Origin: Rhodopirellula baltica SH 1
Lineage (GTDB): Bacteria; Planctomycetota; Planctomycetia; Pirellulales; Pirellulaceae
DNA: 64,000 nt
Direction of reading: 5' to 3'
Assembly: GCF_000196115.1 (NCBI RefSeq)
Contig: NC_005027.1
Span: forward strand, 4,898,001 to 4,962,000
The notes beneath the pieces are model-generated. The model was not told the origin of the DNA. It made no database searches and was given only the letters and a program-made list of their open reading frames with translations. Shown here piece by piece: positions 1 through 9,282 of the stretch. How positions within the stretch are numbered: the first letter of the stretch is position 1; the number at the start of each line of letters is the position of its first letter. Made by a program: the position numbers and the translations under genes.

Positions 1-1233
1 GAAAAGCCGACCACTTGGCTTCCTTCATCGATTGTCATCTCGGATATCAACGCGGACGGCCTGCAGGATCTGATTGCCCTGGCGTATGCCGACAGCGAAG
101 AGATTTGGAAGAAGCCGCCGGTCAACGAAGAAGGCCGCCCCACTTACTTGATCGGACCGGCTAGTTTTGCAGGAGCCGCCAACCTCGCATTACTTGGGAC
201 TCCAACTGGTTGGGAAGACGGTTTTAATGAAATCCGTGCATCCGAAGAAACAGTGACCGACACATCGTTGGGAATCATTGTCGGACTGGATGTCGGAAAA
301 ACAATTGCTGGAAAGAATGCCTCAGACGTTCAGGTCAACTCAATCTTCGTTGGGAACGACCAGCAAAACGATCGTCTTTGGACGCATTCCAACGTCGCCC
401 AACACGGATGGGAGGAAACAGCGATGGTTCACGGTTGTGCGTTCGGAAGTTTTGGAAATCCGTCGGCATCAATGGGAATCGCCGCCGCTGATTTCAATCA
501 GGATGGGCAGGAGGATTTGCACATCACCAATTTCCAAGACGAACCGGCCTCGCTTTTCTACGGATGCCGCTCTGGATATCGGGACCATTCCATCGGAAGC
601 GGACTTCATCGGCATAGCTTCAATGTGCTTGGATTCGGCACCGCGGCGTTAGACTTTGACCTCAATGGTCTGCCTGATTTGATGGTGACCAACGGATACA
701 TCGATGATCCCGCCGAACAGACTCCACCGTATGAGCAACCCATGCAGTTGCTCGTTCGGCAGGACAAAAAATATCAGCTGCAACCGGTGTCTGATTCAAG
801 CGGCTATTGGTCGCGACCACATGTGGGCCGGGCAATGGCTCGATTGGATTTTGATGGCGATGGTCGCGATGACGTTGCCATCACCAATTTGAATGAAAAT
901 TCGGCGATCCTACTCAACCGCACGGAGACCGCTCATCATTGGATTCGCGTTTCCTTGGTAGGCAAAACATCCACTCGGAACGCCGTGGGTGCGGCAATCA
1001 AGGTGATAGGCAAGGATCGCACCTACACACATCGCGTGACCTCAGGGGATGGTTTCCTTTGCCGTGACGAACCGGAAATGACGATTGGTTTGGGACACCA
1101 AGAAGACAATGTCGATGTCGAAGTTCGGTGGCCAAACGGAACCCTTCAGCATTGGAACGACGTCGAGATCGATACGTCGTGGATGTTTCTCGAATCAGAA
1201 CCCTCGGCCTTCGAGATGCCAATCCACCAATAA
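1..1233 (+). CDS. FG-GAP/VCBS repeat protein with C-terminal ASPIC/UnbV domain, 5'-truncated
   Basis: The reading frame is open from base 1, so the start lies upstream of the window; 410 residues are visible. Calcium-binding FG-GAP/VCBS-type motifs recur: DINADGLQDLI at the very start, DFNQDGQEDL, DFDLNGLPDLM and DFDGDGRDDVAI. The last ~100 residues (from about HHWIRVSLVGKTSTRNAVG) match the ASPIC/UnbV domain, with a typical end WPNGTLQHWNDVE. Such proteins are secreted beta-propellers of the CRTAC1 type, common in planctomycetes; their substrate is generally unknown. It stands alone, with a DUF1559 gene converging on it from the other strand. The family call is firm; a cellular role cannot be read from the sequence. 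Confidence 0.85.
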   Translation, partial: EKPTTWLPSSIVISDINADGLQDLIALAYADSEEIWKKPPVNEEGRPTYLIGPASFAGAANLALLGTPTGWEDGFNEIRASEETVTDTSLGIIVGLDVGKTIAGKNASDVQVNSIFVGNDQQNDRLWTHSNVAQHGWEETAMVHGCAFGSFGNPSASMGIAAADFNQDGQEDLHITNFQDEPASLFYGCRSGYRDHSIGSGLHRHSFNVLGFGTAALDFDLNGLPDLMVTNGYIDDPAEQTPPYEQPMQLLVRQDKKYQLQPVSDSSGYWSRPHVGRAMARLDFDGDGRDDVAITNLNENSAILLNRTETAHHWIRVSLVGKTSTRNAVGAAIKVIGKDRTYTHRVTSGDGFLCRDEPEMTIGLGHQEDNVDVEVRWPNGTLQHWNDVEIDTSWMFLESEPSAFEMPIHQ

Positions 1234-1545
1234 CTGTTAACATTGCCTCCATGACAAGCTCATGACCTCCGCAACGTCATGATCCAAAACGAAGAACACT
1301 GGAACAGAAACCGCACCCGCACTTGAAATCAAAGCAGTCGCTACTTGGCTGATGATTCGAACGGCTCCAGCAGTTCAGTTGGCGGTGACCAATCCAGCGG
1401 AAAGACGAGACCATTAGGTGAAGGTCGTGGCGCATCACATTCTTTTCATCTTCGTCCGAGAGCGTGGAGCCACCTGAAGGGCATGTTGCTGCTTGACTGC
1501 ACCAACGCATGAAAGCACCAAGCAGCCAGGTCAATTGCGATTTAT
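1234..1545. other. Intergenic gap between convergent genes
   Basis: 312 bases between the stop codons of two convergent genes. I see no convincing coding frame and no strong hairpin with a T-tract. A short minus-strand frame across it has no recognisable composition or family. Confidence 0.5.
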
Positions 1546-2523
1546 TCACAAAATACCGTTGAACGACTCTCGCCCGTTGATGGAACCGATTGCCTTCCAA
1601 AGGTCAGGATCAATCTCGCGAGTTAACGCATGTACTGAACCATCAGCAAAGACAATTCCGAATGTCGACCGATGATTGCTTGAGGGCGAGTAAAGCCCAG
1701 AGACAGTCGAACCTCGATTTGTGCAGTTGGTTGCCAGATTGGGAATCGAATTTATGATTCGTGTGATACCAAGTGATCCGAAGAGCCATTCTGAACCAAG
1801 GCCTCTCGAACGTCGTTCAAGATACTCACTTGGATTTTCACCGATGACAATGCATTCACTCGTGAATGCGTCTAGCTCAGTTTCTACGTCGTATCGCTTG
1901 GACGTCTTGAATAGCGAAGTTTGCCATCCGTACGCTGGCTTGCTCTTCGGAGAAACGACCGGGGTGGTCGCACACTCGGTTATCACGGCAGTGTTGGACT
2001 GACCATCGGTGATGCTGGCCATTCGGATGAGCTTGCCATCCTCCGGTGTCCCAACGATGACTCCATTTTCGACGCCAGGCAAACCACCACCAGCGATGAA
2101 TAAGTAGTTGGTTGGTCCTGTCGCAGCGATTGTTCGCTGGTCAGGTGTCACTCGACTGGGGCACAGAAACACAGCCGGTGCAAATCTCAGTTCGGGAGCC
2201 TGATCGTGGAAAGAAGCGTCGAAGTTCATCTTTTCGAACAACGCACCTTCCTCGACTTGTGGCAGCAACCGGGCATGAGCGGAGATCCCGTCGAAACTTG
2301 TGCCGGGTGGAAACGATTTCCAGGTTGCTTCATAGGCTAGAAGTGCAAGACCAATCTGACGCAGGTTGTTGTTGCACGACGCGTTTCTGGCCGTCTCTCG
2401 GATCGGCATCACTGCCATCAATAGAAGTGCGGCGAGAACCCCAACAATGCCGATTGCGACCAGCACTTCCACGATCGTCATCCCGCAAGTTTGTCGGTTG
2501 ACATCATTTGTTTGGCTGGTCAT
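1546..2523 (-). CDS. DUF1559 type II pseudopilin-like protein
   Basis: 325 residues. The N-terminus carries a prepilin-type signal: a short polar leader ending in G15, then MTIVEVLVAIGIVGVLAALLL as the hydrophobic helix, then the RETARNASCNNNLRQIGLALLAYE segment characteristic of DUF1559 proteins. The C-terminus has the usual FADGSVHALTREID signature. Position +1 after the cleavage glycine is Met rather than the common Phe; Glu at +5 is kept. DUF1559 proteins are a large planctomycete-specific expansion, thought to be processed by prepilin peptidase and placed on the cell surface; individual functions are unknown. No secretion genes are adjacent, so it looks like one of many scattered copies. 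Confidence 0.9.
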   Translation of the reverse strand: MTSQTNDVNRQTCGMTIVEVLVAIGIVGVLAALLLMAVMPIRETARNASCNNNLRQIGLALLAYEATWKSFPPGTSFDGISAHARLLPQVEEGALFEKMNFDASFHDQAPELRFAPAVFLCPSRVTPDQRTIAATGPTNYLFIAGGGLPGVENGVIVGTPEDGKLIRMASITDGQSNTAVITECATTPVVSPKSKPAYGWQTSLFKTSKRYDVETELDAFTSECIVIGENPSEYLERRSRGLGSEWLFGSLGITRIINSIPNLATNCTNRGSTVSGLYSPSSNHRSTFGIVFADGSVHALTREIDPDLWKAIGSINGRESFNGIL

Positions 2524-2857
2524 CGCGGCGTTCTCGGAAAGGATCTACATGCCATTTTCTTGCATTCCTGCAAGGGCAACCCTCGTGCCACGTTCGCCTT
2601 GCATGGCTCATGGGGGTGGAAGTGTTCGGCAGCACTTCGCCCCCAAAGGGCAATTGGCAGCCCCAGAGGACTCTTCAGCGTGCATCGGACCTACAGTGAC
2701 GCTTTCAGCAAGCGATTTTGCTACATGTTGTCCTTGATCCTGCCCGCTGAAGGAACTGCCTGCATCCCTCGCATCAACGCATGTTTTGCGGGCAACTCCA
2801 AGCAAGGTTTCGCGGCTCGTCAAACAGGTACATGGAGGAACATCTAATCTTTCCAAC
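2524..2857. other. Intergenic gap upstream of the DUF1559 gene
   Basis: 334 bases between two minus-strand genes. It must hold the promoter of the DUF1559 gene, but I cannot point to a clear -35/-10 pair. Short overlapping frames on both strands show no family features. Confidence 0.45.
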
Positions 2858-3631
2858 CTACTTGCTCGAACGTTCGCCCCAGAGACGGCCGAGAAGGTCG
2901 TGCAGCGTGGGGTCGTGTTGTTTGAGCTCGGCTCGCACGAAAGGGAAGAAGTCGTTGCGATAGAAGTAAGCTTCCGTGCCTTCGGCGAAGTATTCCTTGT
3001 GGTTGCTCAGTCCGTAGTGGCGGACGTTTTGACCAGTGTACGACAAAACGTTTTCGTATCGCTTCGTCAATTTGGCTTCTTCGAACGCGGCGATGATTTC
3101 CGGTTGATCGAAGCCCAAGAATTGATCGTGGTAGGCATGCGCTAACTCATGCAAGATCACCGCGGGATGCTTCAGCATTTGCTCCTTTGACAGCAACTGA
3201 TCCGCTCGTGGAATGTGAACCTTCTTCGTCAGTCGCTCATCGTGCCCATTGCCCAGCAACCAACCGCGGCTAGGGTGATATTGCATGGCCGCCAAGCTCG
3301 GATGCTCTTTTTCGATCCAAATTTCAACCTGTTGCAACTTCGCAAGTGTTGCTGGACGGAGCAGAATCTGGATGCGTTGCAGATGGTTGGCAAGCATCGC
3401 CAGCGAGCGGTGTTCATTTCCGGAGGCACCGTCACCCGAAGCAGCTTCACCCAAAAGAACGGGTTCGATGTGCACCATCCAGCCTTCGATCTCACGTACA
3501 ACTGGATCGAAACGAGCGGGCGATCTGGCGGTGTCATCGTCTGCCAATGTCGGCGTCAGGACCGCCAAACAGAGAAATGAGAGACCAACCAGCCTCCCGG
3601 GTAAAAGCATTCGCGGGTCTTGGTTCATCAT
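2858..3631 (-). CDS. Secreted zinc metallopeptidase (HExxH, lethal-factor-like)
   Basis: 257 residues with an N-terminal signal peptide (hydrophobic stretch about 11-30, ending near TLADD). The zinc motif HELAHAYHDQ (H161, E162, H165) is followed about 50 residues later by NHKEYFAEGTEAYF, where E217 is the likely third zinc ligand. This HExxH plus EYFAE layout is that of the anthrax lethal factor/ATLF-type gluzincin catalytic domain, which is common in environmental bacteria without any toxin role. It probably acts outside the cytoplasm. The next gene downstream on the same strand is the DUF1559 gene; the redoxin-monooxygenase gene lies 28 bases upstream, so the two may be co-transcribed. Substrate unknown. 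Confidence 0.8.
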   Translation of the reverse strand: MMNQDPRMLLPGRLVGLSFLCLAVLTPTLADDDTARSPARFDPVVREIEGWMVHIEPVLLGEAASGDGASGNEHRSLAMLANHLQRIQILLRPATLAKLQQVEIWIEKEHPSLAAMQYHPSRGWLLGNGHDERLTKKVHIPRADQLLSKEQMLKHPAVILHELAHAYHDQFLGFDQPEIIAAFEEAKLTKRYENVLSYTGQNVRHYGLSNHKEYFAEGTEAYFYRNDFFPFVRAELKQHDPTLHDLLGRLWGERSSK

Positions 3632-3659
3632 TGGCTCTTCGAAGGTTCGACTGCCAAAG

Positions 3660-5453
3660 TCAGTCGGCCTTCACCACGTCCATGAAGCCGATCATCATTT
3701 CATTCCAACTTTGGTCGCCCCATCCAACGGTCTTGGAAGGATCGGGGTTGCTCAGATTGTATTCCGAGTTGTCAAAGACCGCGCGGCAGTGGACGACGGT
3801 CCCCCGAGGTAACTTTCGCGGTTCCTTCAAGATGTATTTCATCTGCCAGTTAAAATCATAAGCAGGAACGTCCAGCAAAATTTCTTCTTTGCCATCGGGG
3901 AAGTGCGCCGTGTAACGAAATGCTTTGCCACGCAGGTGCATGTGCGGTGTCATCCCAAGAAGCTCGACGTCCCTTCGCACGGTGTGCTTTGCCGTCACCA
4001 CGTGATCGGATTTGCCCGGCGGAATTCGAAACTTCGTTTCGACAGCGATGGCGCCTTCCAATTCTTTCTTGACGTTGGCTTTGTCGGTGAACTTGACCCC
4101 GATGTACGACAGGTCGCTTTGAGCAGTGCCGTTGGGCGTGTAGTGCATCTCAAACAACAGCTTGCTGCCGGCTTCCGCATGAATCGCGACACCGTCATCC
4201 AAATCAACCGGCGTACTGCCAGGAGCATACCCCACCAGCACCTTTCGAAGATCGATATCTCTGCCACCCGGTGGGATCACATAAACCAAAATGTGGTGAA
4301 CAACCGCTCGGTTTTGAGGGCGTGCTTCGCAAGCGACGACGTACTTGTCTTCGTCCCAACCCGGATCGATCACGAATCGTTGGTAGTCGACCACACCTTC
4401 GGCGGGCACATCAAACGGCTTGTCTCGCATCTGGATGATTTGATCAGGCTCGTCAATCTGCCACCCCGAGGTGAACACGGGCGGTTCAGGCAGGTCCGAT
4501 GGATCCCCCTCGGGCATCCCACCATCGACCCATTGTTCAATCGATTTTTTCTCTTGTTCGGACAACCTCGCGTCGTTTGCGAACTCGCCATGTGCCGGGT
4601 TGGCCGACCAAGGCGGCATACGATTGTTGCCGATCACTTCGAGGATCGTGTCTTCCCAACCTTGTGTGTCATCGTAGCTGGTCAGGGTGAACGGCGCGAT
4701 CTCGCCTTCCCGGTGACAAGTGACACATCGTGAATTGAAAATCGGAGCGATGTGTTTGGTGTAGGTAATCTCGCCCTGCTCAGCGACTTGTTTGGTTCGA
4801 CCAATGTGGCAACCAACGGCCTCCGTCTTCGGTTGCGAAATCGGTTTTCCGGCCAGCAGTTCTTCCACCGCGATGGCCAGATCAGAGCGAGTCTTTTTGT
4901 CGCGAGCGTAGCCGACTCCGTATTGGTCATCGATCCGGCCGTGGTAGCGAACGACGCGATTCGCATCGATCAAGAAAACCTCGGGGGTCCGTTCTGCTTT
5001 CATCGCATCGGCGACAACGTTGCCTTTGTCCTTCAGCATCGGAAAGGCGATTTCGTGACGATGCACGTAAGCTGCCAACTCGGTCAGGCTGTCTTGTTTG
5101 TTCGAGTTGATCCCGATGACCTGCAGGCCGCGATCGCCGAATTCCTCTTGAAGATCATTCAGCCGCGGACCATACAGTTTCGCCAATGGGCACTCCGTTC
5201 CGAGGAAAACAATGGCGGCGCATTCCTTGCCCTCGAAGTCAGTCAGCGATACGGGTTTGCCATAGGCGTTGGGCAGCGTGAACGTCGGCACCTGCTCTCC
5301 GACCGGAGACGCGTCCGAACCTTCGGATTGGCGCCCCGTCGCGGCGTTGGCCAACGGAATCCAAGCGTTTCCCAAAATCAGGCAAGCGACTGCGAAACAA
5401 ACCAAACGACGATGCATCAGAGACCTCGGACGGAAAGAATCAACGGGCACCAA
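3660..5453 (-). CDS. Redoxin - cytochrome c - copper type II monooxygenase-like fusion
   Basis: 597 residues, exported (hydrophobic segment 17-37); a start at Met13 (base 5417) would give a cleaner signal peptide. Domain 1 (about 50-200) is an AhpC/TSA-type redoxin with a single peroxidatic-type cysteine, GTEC88PLAK. Domain 2 holds a c-type haem motif C243-VT-C246-H247 in a 'sRCVTCHR...APFTL' context like planctomycete PSD1-type cytochromes. Domain 3 (about 340-595) resembles the copper type II ascorbate-dependent monooxygenase core (PHM/DBH): HH386-387 and H437 fit CuA, and H504-M-H506 with M586 or M587 fits CuB. All expected ligands are present. The three redox modules on one chain suggest an extracytoplasmic oxidase; the substrate is unknown. 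Confidence 0.85.
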   Translation of the reverse strand: MVPVDSFRPRSLMHRRLVCFAVACLILGNAWIPLANAATGRQSEGSDASPVGEQVPTFTLPNAYGKPVSLTDFEGKECAAIVFLGTECPLAKLYGPRLNDLQEEFGDRGLQVIGINSNKQDSLTELAAYVHRHEIAFPMLKDKGNVVADAMKAERTPEVFLIDANRVVRYHGRIDDQYGVGYARDKKTRSDLAIAVEELLAGKPISQPKTEAVGCHIGRTKQVAEQGEITYTKHIAPIFNSRCVTCHREGEIAPFTLTSYDDTQGWEDTILEVIGNNRMPPWSANPAHGEFANDARLSEQEKKSIEQWVDGGMPEGDPSDLPEPPVFTSGWQIDEPDQIIQMRDKPFDVPAEGVVDYQRFVIDPGWDEDKYVVACEARPQNRAVVHHILVYVIPPGGRDIDLRKVLVGYAPGSTPVDLDDGVAIHAEAGSKLLFEMHYTPNGTAQSDLSYIGVKFTDKANVKKELEGAIAVETKFRIPPGKSDHVVTAKHTVRRDVELLGMTPHMHLRGKAFRYTAHFPDGKEEILLDVPAYDFNWQMKYILKEPRKLPRGTVVHCRAVFDNSEYNLSNPDPSKTVGWGDQSWNEMMIGFMDVVKAD

Positions 5454-5634
5454 TAGTTTCGCTGAAATGCGGAGGGTGTGTCACCCGCAGTTCCGTGTCG
5501 AATTGTACGGGGAACCTCGTCCGCGTGCCGGGAAGGCCGATTTGGATGCCTTCGGGCGGAATGGAGGAGAATCCGAATTCTGGCGAATCGGGCCACGGGA
5601 TTTGTAAAACCCAATGCTCAAGACGCGGCGGAAA

Positions 5635-6627
5635 CTACGGCAATTCGAGTTCGCTCGACCATGGCTGGTTCTCACGATACCAGTCCACCGAGGCAGCGAG
5701 TCCCTCGTCCAGTTCCACTTTCGGTGTCCAGCCGATCAAGTCATTGGCTTTGCTGATGTCAGCCGACGTGATTTTGATATCTGCTTTGTGGAAGGTCTTG
5801 TGTTCAACCTTAGCTTTTTTGCCCAGCAAGTTCTCTAGTCGACCGATGATATCGTTCAAAGAGACCGGTGTCCCACCGCCGCCCAAGTTGATGACTTCAT
5901 AGCCAACGGGCTTCAGTGCCGCGATGGTTCCCGCAGCGATGTCAGACACATACGTAAAATCGCGAGACTGTTCGCCATCACCGAACAGTTCAATCGGCGT
6001 CCCTTCATCGATCCATTTGATGAATCGGAAAATGCACATGTCAGGACGTCCAGCGGGACCGTACACGGTGAAGTAACGGCAAACCGACACATCGATGTCG
6101 TACAAATGATGATACGAGTACGCCATCGCCTCGGCGGCCTTTTTACTGGCCGCGTAAGGTGAGATCGGAGTGTTGACGGGAAGCGTTTCAATGAATGGCA
6201 TCGGTTGACCAGCGTACAACGACGAGGTCGACGCGAGCACGTACTTCTTGACGCCGACTCGCTGCATTTGATCGAGCAAATTCAGACTGCCCATCGCGTT
6301 GGTCGTCATGTAAACGTGCGGGTTTTCCATGCTGTATCGCACGCCGGCACGAGCGGCCAAGTTCAGCACCGCATCAAATGAATTTTCATCGAAAATATGT
6401 TGCAAAGTCGATTGATCTTCGATGTCACCTCGCACAAAAGTGAACGCACCACCCTGGGAGGTCAGTTTCTCCAAACGGTGTTCTTTCAGTCGCACGTCGT
6501 AGTAGTCATTGACGTTGTCAATTCCGACCACGCGATGGCCCGCCGCCAGCAACTGCGAAGCGACTTCATTGGCGATGAAGCCAGCGCAGCCTGTGACCAG
6601 GAACGTTTTGGGAGACGAATCGGACAT
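5635..6627 (-). CDS. NAD-dependent nucleotide-sugar epimerase, UDP-glucuronate 4-epimerase-like
   Basis: 330 residues, an extended short-chain dehydrogenase. It has the Rossmann motif VTGCAGFIA near the N-terminus, the acidic NAD-ribose contact region GIDNVNDYYD, and the catalytic YAASK (Tyr-x-x-x-Lys) preceded by a Ser-rich strand ASTSSLY. The 'IDNxNDYYDxxLKxxR' segment is typical of UDP-glucuronate 4-epimerases (CapI/WbnB type), which supply UDP-galacturonate for surface polysaccharide. It is divergent from wecB across 111 bases, so the two probably share a control region, and an export system lies 5 kb on. The epimerase family is certain; the exact substrate is inferred. Confidence 0.88.
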   Translation of the reverse strand: MSDSSPKTFLVTGCAGFIANEVASQLLAAGHRVVGIDNVNDYYDVRLKEHRLEKLTSQGGAFTFVRGDIEDQSTLQHIFDENSFDAVLNLAARAGVRYSMENPHVYMTTNAMGSLNLLDQMQRVGVKKYVLASTSSLYAGQPMPFIETLPVNTPISPYAASKKAAEAMAYSYHHLYDIDVSVCRYFTVYGPAGRPDMCIFRFIKWIDEGTPIELFGDGEQSRDFTYVSDIAAGTIAALKPVGYEVINLGGGGTPVSLNDIIGRLENLLGKKAKVEHKTFHKADIKITSADISKANDLIGWTPKVELDEGLAASVDWYRENQPWSSELELP

Positions 6628-6738
6628 CGGTTCGGGGCTCTTGATTCAGGGGTCAGGAACGTGCACTGGGGATCGGCGGGGTTCGAACTATAGTGGGCCG
6701 CCAGTTGCACCATCCGATTTTGCCACGCAGTCTAGTCA
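6628..6738. promoter_or_regulatory. Divergent promoter region of epimerase and wecB
   Basis: 111 bases between two divergently transcribed nucleotide-sugar genes. A TATAGT hexamer at 6689-6694 could be a -10 box for wecB, but no good -35 element stands at the right distance. The region must hold both promoters by its position; the precise sites are not resolved. Confidence 0.35.
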
Positions 6739-7881
6739 ATGAAACGTCCCAAAATAGCCGTCTTCTTTGGAACCCGCCCCGAAGCCATCAAGGTCGCTCC
6801 CGTGATCAAACGACTTGCCGGTGACGAGCGATTTGAATTGCTGTCGGTTTCGACTGGACAACACCGCGAAATGCTGGATCAGGTGATCGACATTTTCGAT
6901 CTGCCAGTGCATCACGATTTGGGCGTGATGACGCCGGGGCAAACCCTGGCGGGCCTGTCCTCGAAACTGATCGCATCAATCGACCAAATTCTCGAAGCCG
7001 AACAGCCTGATTTTGCTCTCGTCCAAGGTGACACGACGACCGTCCTGATGGCCTCGCTAGCATGCTTTTACCGCCGCATCCCGACCGGCCACATCGAAGC
7101 TGGTCTGCGAACTGGCAACCTGGCCAGTCCATTCCCCGAAGAAGCCAACCGGGTGCTGGCTAGTCCCATCAGCATGTTGCACTTCGCACCGACATCGGTC
7201 AGCGAAGCCAATTTGCTAAACGAACGAATCGATCCCGCCAAGATCTTTGTGACGGGAAACACGGTGATCGATGCATTGCACCTGGAGGTCCAGCAGCAAT
7301 CGGATCCTGCGGTTGCAGCGAAGATCGACGAAGAGCTCGGGGCGGTCCTTCCAAGTGATTGGCGAGACAAAAGGTTTGTCTTGATCACCGGGCACCGACG
7401 CGAAAATTTTGGCGGTGGCTTCGATGAGATCTGCGGTGCGATTTCAGAATTGGCTGAGCGATTCCCGGACGTTCGATTTGTGTACCCGGTTCACTTGAAC
7501 CCCAACGTTTCGGGACCTGTTCAAAAGGCGTTGGGAGCATTTGACAACGTCCTGCTATTGCCACCTCAATCGTATCGCCCCTTCGTTGCTTTGATGCAAG
7601 CATGCGAATTGGTGCTGACCGACTCGGGCGGAGTGCAAGAAGAAGCCCCCGGACTTGGCAAACCCGTGTTGGTGATGCGAGATACAACCGAACGTCCCGA
7701 AGGCGTCGATGCGGGCACCGTTCGGTTAGTCGGCCCAGTTCGCAAGAATATTGTGGACGGCGTCAGTGAGCTGCTCAGCGACCGGGAAGCTTACGACCAA
7801 ATGGCTCGAGCGACGAACCCTTACGGGGATGGAACCGCATCGCAGAAGATCCTGGATGCGATTGCTCAGCACTACTGTTGA
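6739..7881 (+). CDS. wecB: UDP-N-acetylglucosamine 2-epimerase (non-hydrolysing)
   Basis: 380 residues, the usual length. It interconverts UDP-GlcNAc and UDP-ManNAc for polysaccharide synthesis in the cytoplasm. Seen: N-terminal IAVFFGTRPEAIKVAPVI, VQGDTTTVLMASLACFY, GHIEAGLRT, ITGHRRENFGGG, YPVHLNPNV, and the C-terminal nucleotide-binding stretch LTDSGGVQEEAPGLGKPVLVMRD...ERPEGVDAGT. The start ATG is preceded by only a weak ribosome-binding signal, as elsewhere in this window. Its last 10 bases overlap the 3' end of the opposite-strand lipoprotein gene. Together with the divergent epimerase it points to local supply of nucleotide sugars for the exported polysaccharide. Confidence 0.96.
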   Translation: MKRPKIAVFFGTRPEAIKVAPVIKRLAGDERFELLSVSTGQHREMLDQVIDIFDLPVHHDLGVMTPGQTLAGLSSKLIASIDQILEAEQPDFALVQGDTTTVLMASLACFYRRIPTGHIEAGLRTGNLASPFPEEANRVLASPISMLHFAPTSVSEANLLNERIDPAKIFVTGNTVIDALHLEVQQQSDPAVAAKIDEELGAVLPSDWRDKRFVLITGHRRENFGGGFDEICGAISELAERFPDVRFVYPVHLNPNVSGPVQKALGAFDNVLLLPPQSYRPFVALMQACELVLTDSGGVQEEAPGLGKPVLVMRDTTERPEGVDAGTVRLVGPVRKNIVDGVSELLSDREAYDQMARATNPYGDGTASQKILDAIAQHYC

Positions 7882-9278
7882 AGTGCCTTCGACAGTTCGG
7901 CTTCGTAAGCTTGATTGAGTTGTTTGTAGTCCGCTTGAATCTTCGCGGGCACATCCACGCCTGCGGCATCATCGGCCAGCGCCGCGATCACGTTGCCGAC
8001 TGAGCTTGCATTGACTTGTTGCTCCGTCAAAAGCACCGTTTGATCCGCATCGATCACCGCCGCGCTACCCGGCTTCAAACGCAGCAAACCAAAAACATCA
8101 TCAAGCGATTCTGAATCGAGTACCGTGACCGCGCCCGACCAGGCCGCCGACAACTCGCGACGGAATCCATCTTCTTCGGTGGCAACGACCCATTGAACAT
8201 GGGACAAATTGGATTGTCTTGATTGGGTGATCGCTGCCGCAATCAGGCGAGGCTCGTTCGCAGAGATCTCCTCTTCTTCCGACAGACGAAACAAAACAAC
8301 TTCGGTTGCATTGCCATCGGAACGAATGGATCGCATCGCATTGTTTGGCAAACGTCGCCCAAGAATGCTTGATGGTGGTGGCGGTGGAACGGGAACAAAC
8401 CGCGACACACGCTGTGGCGTGAACGGCGGTTGGAAATCAAATCGAGTCGCATCTCCGCTACCCGAATCGGGTGCGAACACGGCCTTCCGAAACTCCAACG
8501 TCAACGAACTTCGGTTCGTGTCCAATCCTTCCATCGTTGGAAGCGGCAACTCAACCCGTCGGATCACGCTGACCGTAGGATCGATCCAAAACACATAGGA
8601 CTTGCCTTCCGTTTCCGCTGCGATTCGTCGCATTTTTTGACCGGCAAAATTCGCGTCAGGCAGCCACTTCAGTTTTGCGGTGGGTTCGAAGATCCCGGAC
8701 ATCGGATCGCCCGCGAACAACCATTCTAATTGTGGCGGTGGACCAGCCAAACCAGCCGACAATTTCGACCGCAGCACCTCGTCGGCGAGCACACGATCCA
8801 AGTCCAATCGTTGGTTGACAGGTTTCTGCCAGACGTCAACCAACATCTGCGAATCAAAGTGACGCGTTTCGGGTTCGTCGAACCAGGCGTTCAATTCGAC
8901 CTGATTGGCCTGCGTTGCAGAACTGACACGCAATCGAACCGCATACGCCTGAACATCCAACTGGCTGCCAGTCCAACGCACCCGAAACGGAGCCCGCTGT
9001 TCCTGATTTCCACCTGAGAACAACTCCGAGGATGCGTCCGACATTGGGACCACGCGCAGCACCACTTCGCTGGTGTCTTGATAGCAAGAACTACCACGAT
9101 AACGAGCGAAGATCTGTCGCAGCCGATCGCGAGGTTCGCCACGTGCGATTACAAACTGCTGCGGTGTTGTCGCGACTTGTTCGGTCGTGGACGAAGAAGG
9201 GGAACATCCCATCATCCATGGGGTGACTCCCACGGCCACGCCGCATGCAAACATCCATTTGGCGAACTGTCGAATCAA
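7872..9278 (-). CDS. Hypothetical lipoprotein
   Basis: 468 residues. A type II signal peptide ends in WMMGC25SPSSS, so it should be lipid-anchored. The middle (about 50-330) is beta-rich, with a phrase 'LDRVLADEVLRSKLSAGLAGPPPQLEWLFAGDP' and a Pro-run (VPVPPPPPSS) near 290. The last 130 residues (ATEEDGFRRELSAAW...PGSAAVIDADQTVLL) look like a thioredoxin-type fold without the active cysteines, but this is only an impression. I recognise no named family. It follows the small CxxC gene by 4 bases and so is probably co-transcribed with it and with the DUF1559 gene upstream. It converges on wecB with a 10-base overlap. Confidence 0.7.
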   Translation of the reverse strand: MIRQFAKWMFACGVAVGVTPWMMGCSPSSSTTEQVATTPQQFVIARGEPRDRLRQIFARYRGSSCYQDTSEVVLRVVPMSDASSELFSGGNQEQRAPFRVRWTGSQLDVQAYAVRLRVSSATQANQVELNAWFDEPETRHFDSQMLVDVWQKPVNQRLDLDRVLADEVLRSKLSAGLAGPPPQLEWLFAGDPMSGIFEPTAKLKWLPDANFAGQKMRRIAAETEGKSYVFWIDPTVSVIRRVELPLPTMEGLDTNRSSLTLEFRKAVFAPDSGSGDATRFDFQPPFTPQRVSRFVPVPPPPPSSILGRRLPNNAMRSIRSDGNATEVVLFRLSEEEEISANEPRLIAAAITQSRQSNLSHVQWVVATEEDGFRRELSAAWSGAVTVLDSESLDDVFGLLRLKPGSAAVIDADQTVLLTEQQVNASSVGNVIAALADDAAGVDVPAKIQADYKQLNQAYEAELSKALQQ

Positions 9279-9282
9279 ACCG

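Noticed and set aside
1277-1600. 107-codon minus-strand frame after the DUF1559 gene
   Set aside because: Overlaps the DUF1559 3' end and lacks coding character.
3903-4733. 276-codon plus-strand frame inside the redoxin-monooxygenase gene
   Set aside because: Shadow of the minus-strand gene whose domains are clear.
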